DNA from: Paralichthys olivaceus
Taxonomy: Eukaryota > Chordata > Actinopteri > Pleuronectiformes > Paralichthyidae
NCBI RefSeq assembly: GCF_024713975.1
Contig: NC_091096.1
Span: 7,264,001-7,328,000 of the forward strand
Reading direction: 5' to 3'
Length of the DNA: 64,000 nt
Each line of letters begins with the position of its first letter. Within the stretch, counting starts at the first letter, position 1. Made by a program: the position numbers and the translations under genes. Under the pieces are notes generated by a model that ran no database searches, was not told the origin of the DNA, and saw nothing but the letters and a program-made list of their open reading frames with translations. Shown piece by piece: positions 63,580-64,000 of this stretch.

Positions 63580-64000
63580 GTCCCACTACTTGGTCTTCGT
63601 CCAGAACTTGCAGACTAGATTTCACCACAAAGAACCCAACCAAGAAACCTGAATAATCTCAGGCCCAAAGTGAGCTCATCATCCCAGAGACCCTCTGTGG
63701 ATTGTTTACAGTTACAGTATAAATTAGAAAGAGCTGAGGATATACTGCATCATATTTTGTAACAGATCATTTCTTTTGTGCTAAATAAAATAATTTATTG
63801 ATCTGAGTATCAATATTATAATAGTTTTCTTCAAATAAACACAAAAAAGTTACATACGACATTTCCCACTCAGCGTTTTGTTTTTATACAAATAAAGTTA
63901 TAACACATAACTGATATGGAATTTTTATTTTTAAATATTTTTAGTCTCACAGTAGTTTTCCTATTTTCTCTCAAGTCTGCCTAGAAGACATCTGAGCAAC
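63580..64000. other. Upstream flank of the Ly6 gene
   Basis: AT-rich non-coding sequence to the end of the window. No exon or recognisable repeat is seen. Confidence 0.5.

Noticed and set aside
1-64000. CRISPR arrays, bacterial operons, viral insertions, tRNA or rRNA genes
   Set aside because: None seen; the only tandem array is the 40-bp minisatellite without spacers, and the only tRNA-like sequence is a SINE B box.

Overview
This window reads as nuclear DNA of a bony fish. The genes are intron-bearing with GT-AG junctions. Non-coding DNA is AT-rich and full of (CA)n microsatellites. Several dispersed repeats look like ones common in percomorph teleosts: short tRNA-derived SINE remnants, a TTAA-flanked foldback MITE and a hAT-type MITE. 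That placement is inferred from the repeats and protein matches; the species is not identified. Five protein-coding genes could be reconstructed, all in the right half.

Left half (1-31.7 kb): no coding gene can be supported. It holds an intact 750-bp hAT-like element with a perfect 8-bp target duplication, a 586-bp foldback MITE plus a half copy of it, a 38-G homopolymer, several microsatellites and SINE-like fragments, and an orphan ETS/YY1-type promoter with a splice donor near 19.1-19.25 kb.

Centre (31.7-43.4 kb): adra2b (alpha-2B adrenergic receptor, single exon, minus strand) and dusp2 (MAP-kinase phosphatase PAC-1, four exons, minus strand). The pair matches the human ADRA2B-DUSP2 linkage on 2q11.2. 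The dusp2 5' flank has a perfect CArG box, a CRE-like site and an E-box. Its 3' flank has an AU-rich nonamer, a perfect 30-bp palindrome and a poly(A) signal, which fits an immediate-early gene. A 40-bp minisatellite (five units) and a tRNA-derived SINE remnant lie between the two genes.

Right part (46.3-63.5 kb): a complete eight-exon izumo1 gene on the minus strand (sperm-egg fusion protein, 358 aa, including a 21-nt microexon). Next is myorg on the plus strand (GH31 glycosidase, 702 aa, five coding exons) with a TATA-less ZNF143/NRF1/CCAAT promoter and a separate 5' non-coding exon. Last is a three-exon Ly6/uPAR GPI-anchored protein gene (100 aa, minus strand) with a TATA box. The genes do not form one pathway. 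The closeness of izumo1 and a Ly6/uPAR gene is of interest because the fish egg partner of the Izumo1 complex, Bouncer, is itself a Ly6/uPAR protein; identity of this Ly6 gene with Bouncer is not shown.
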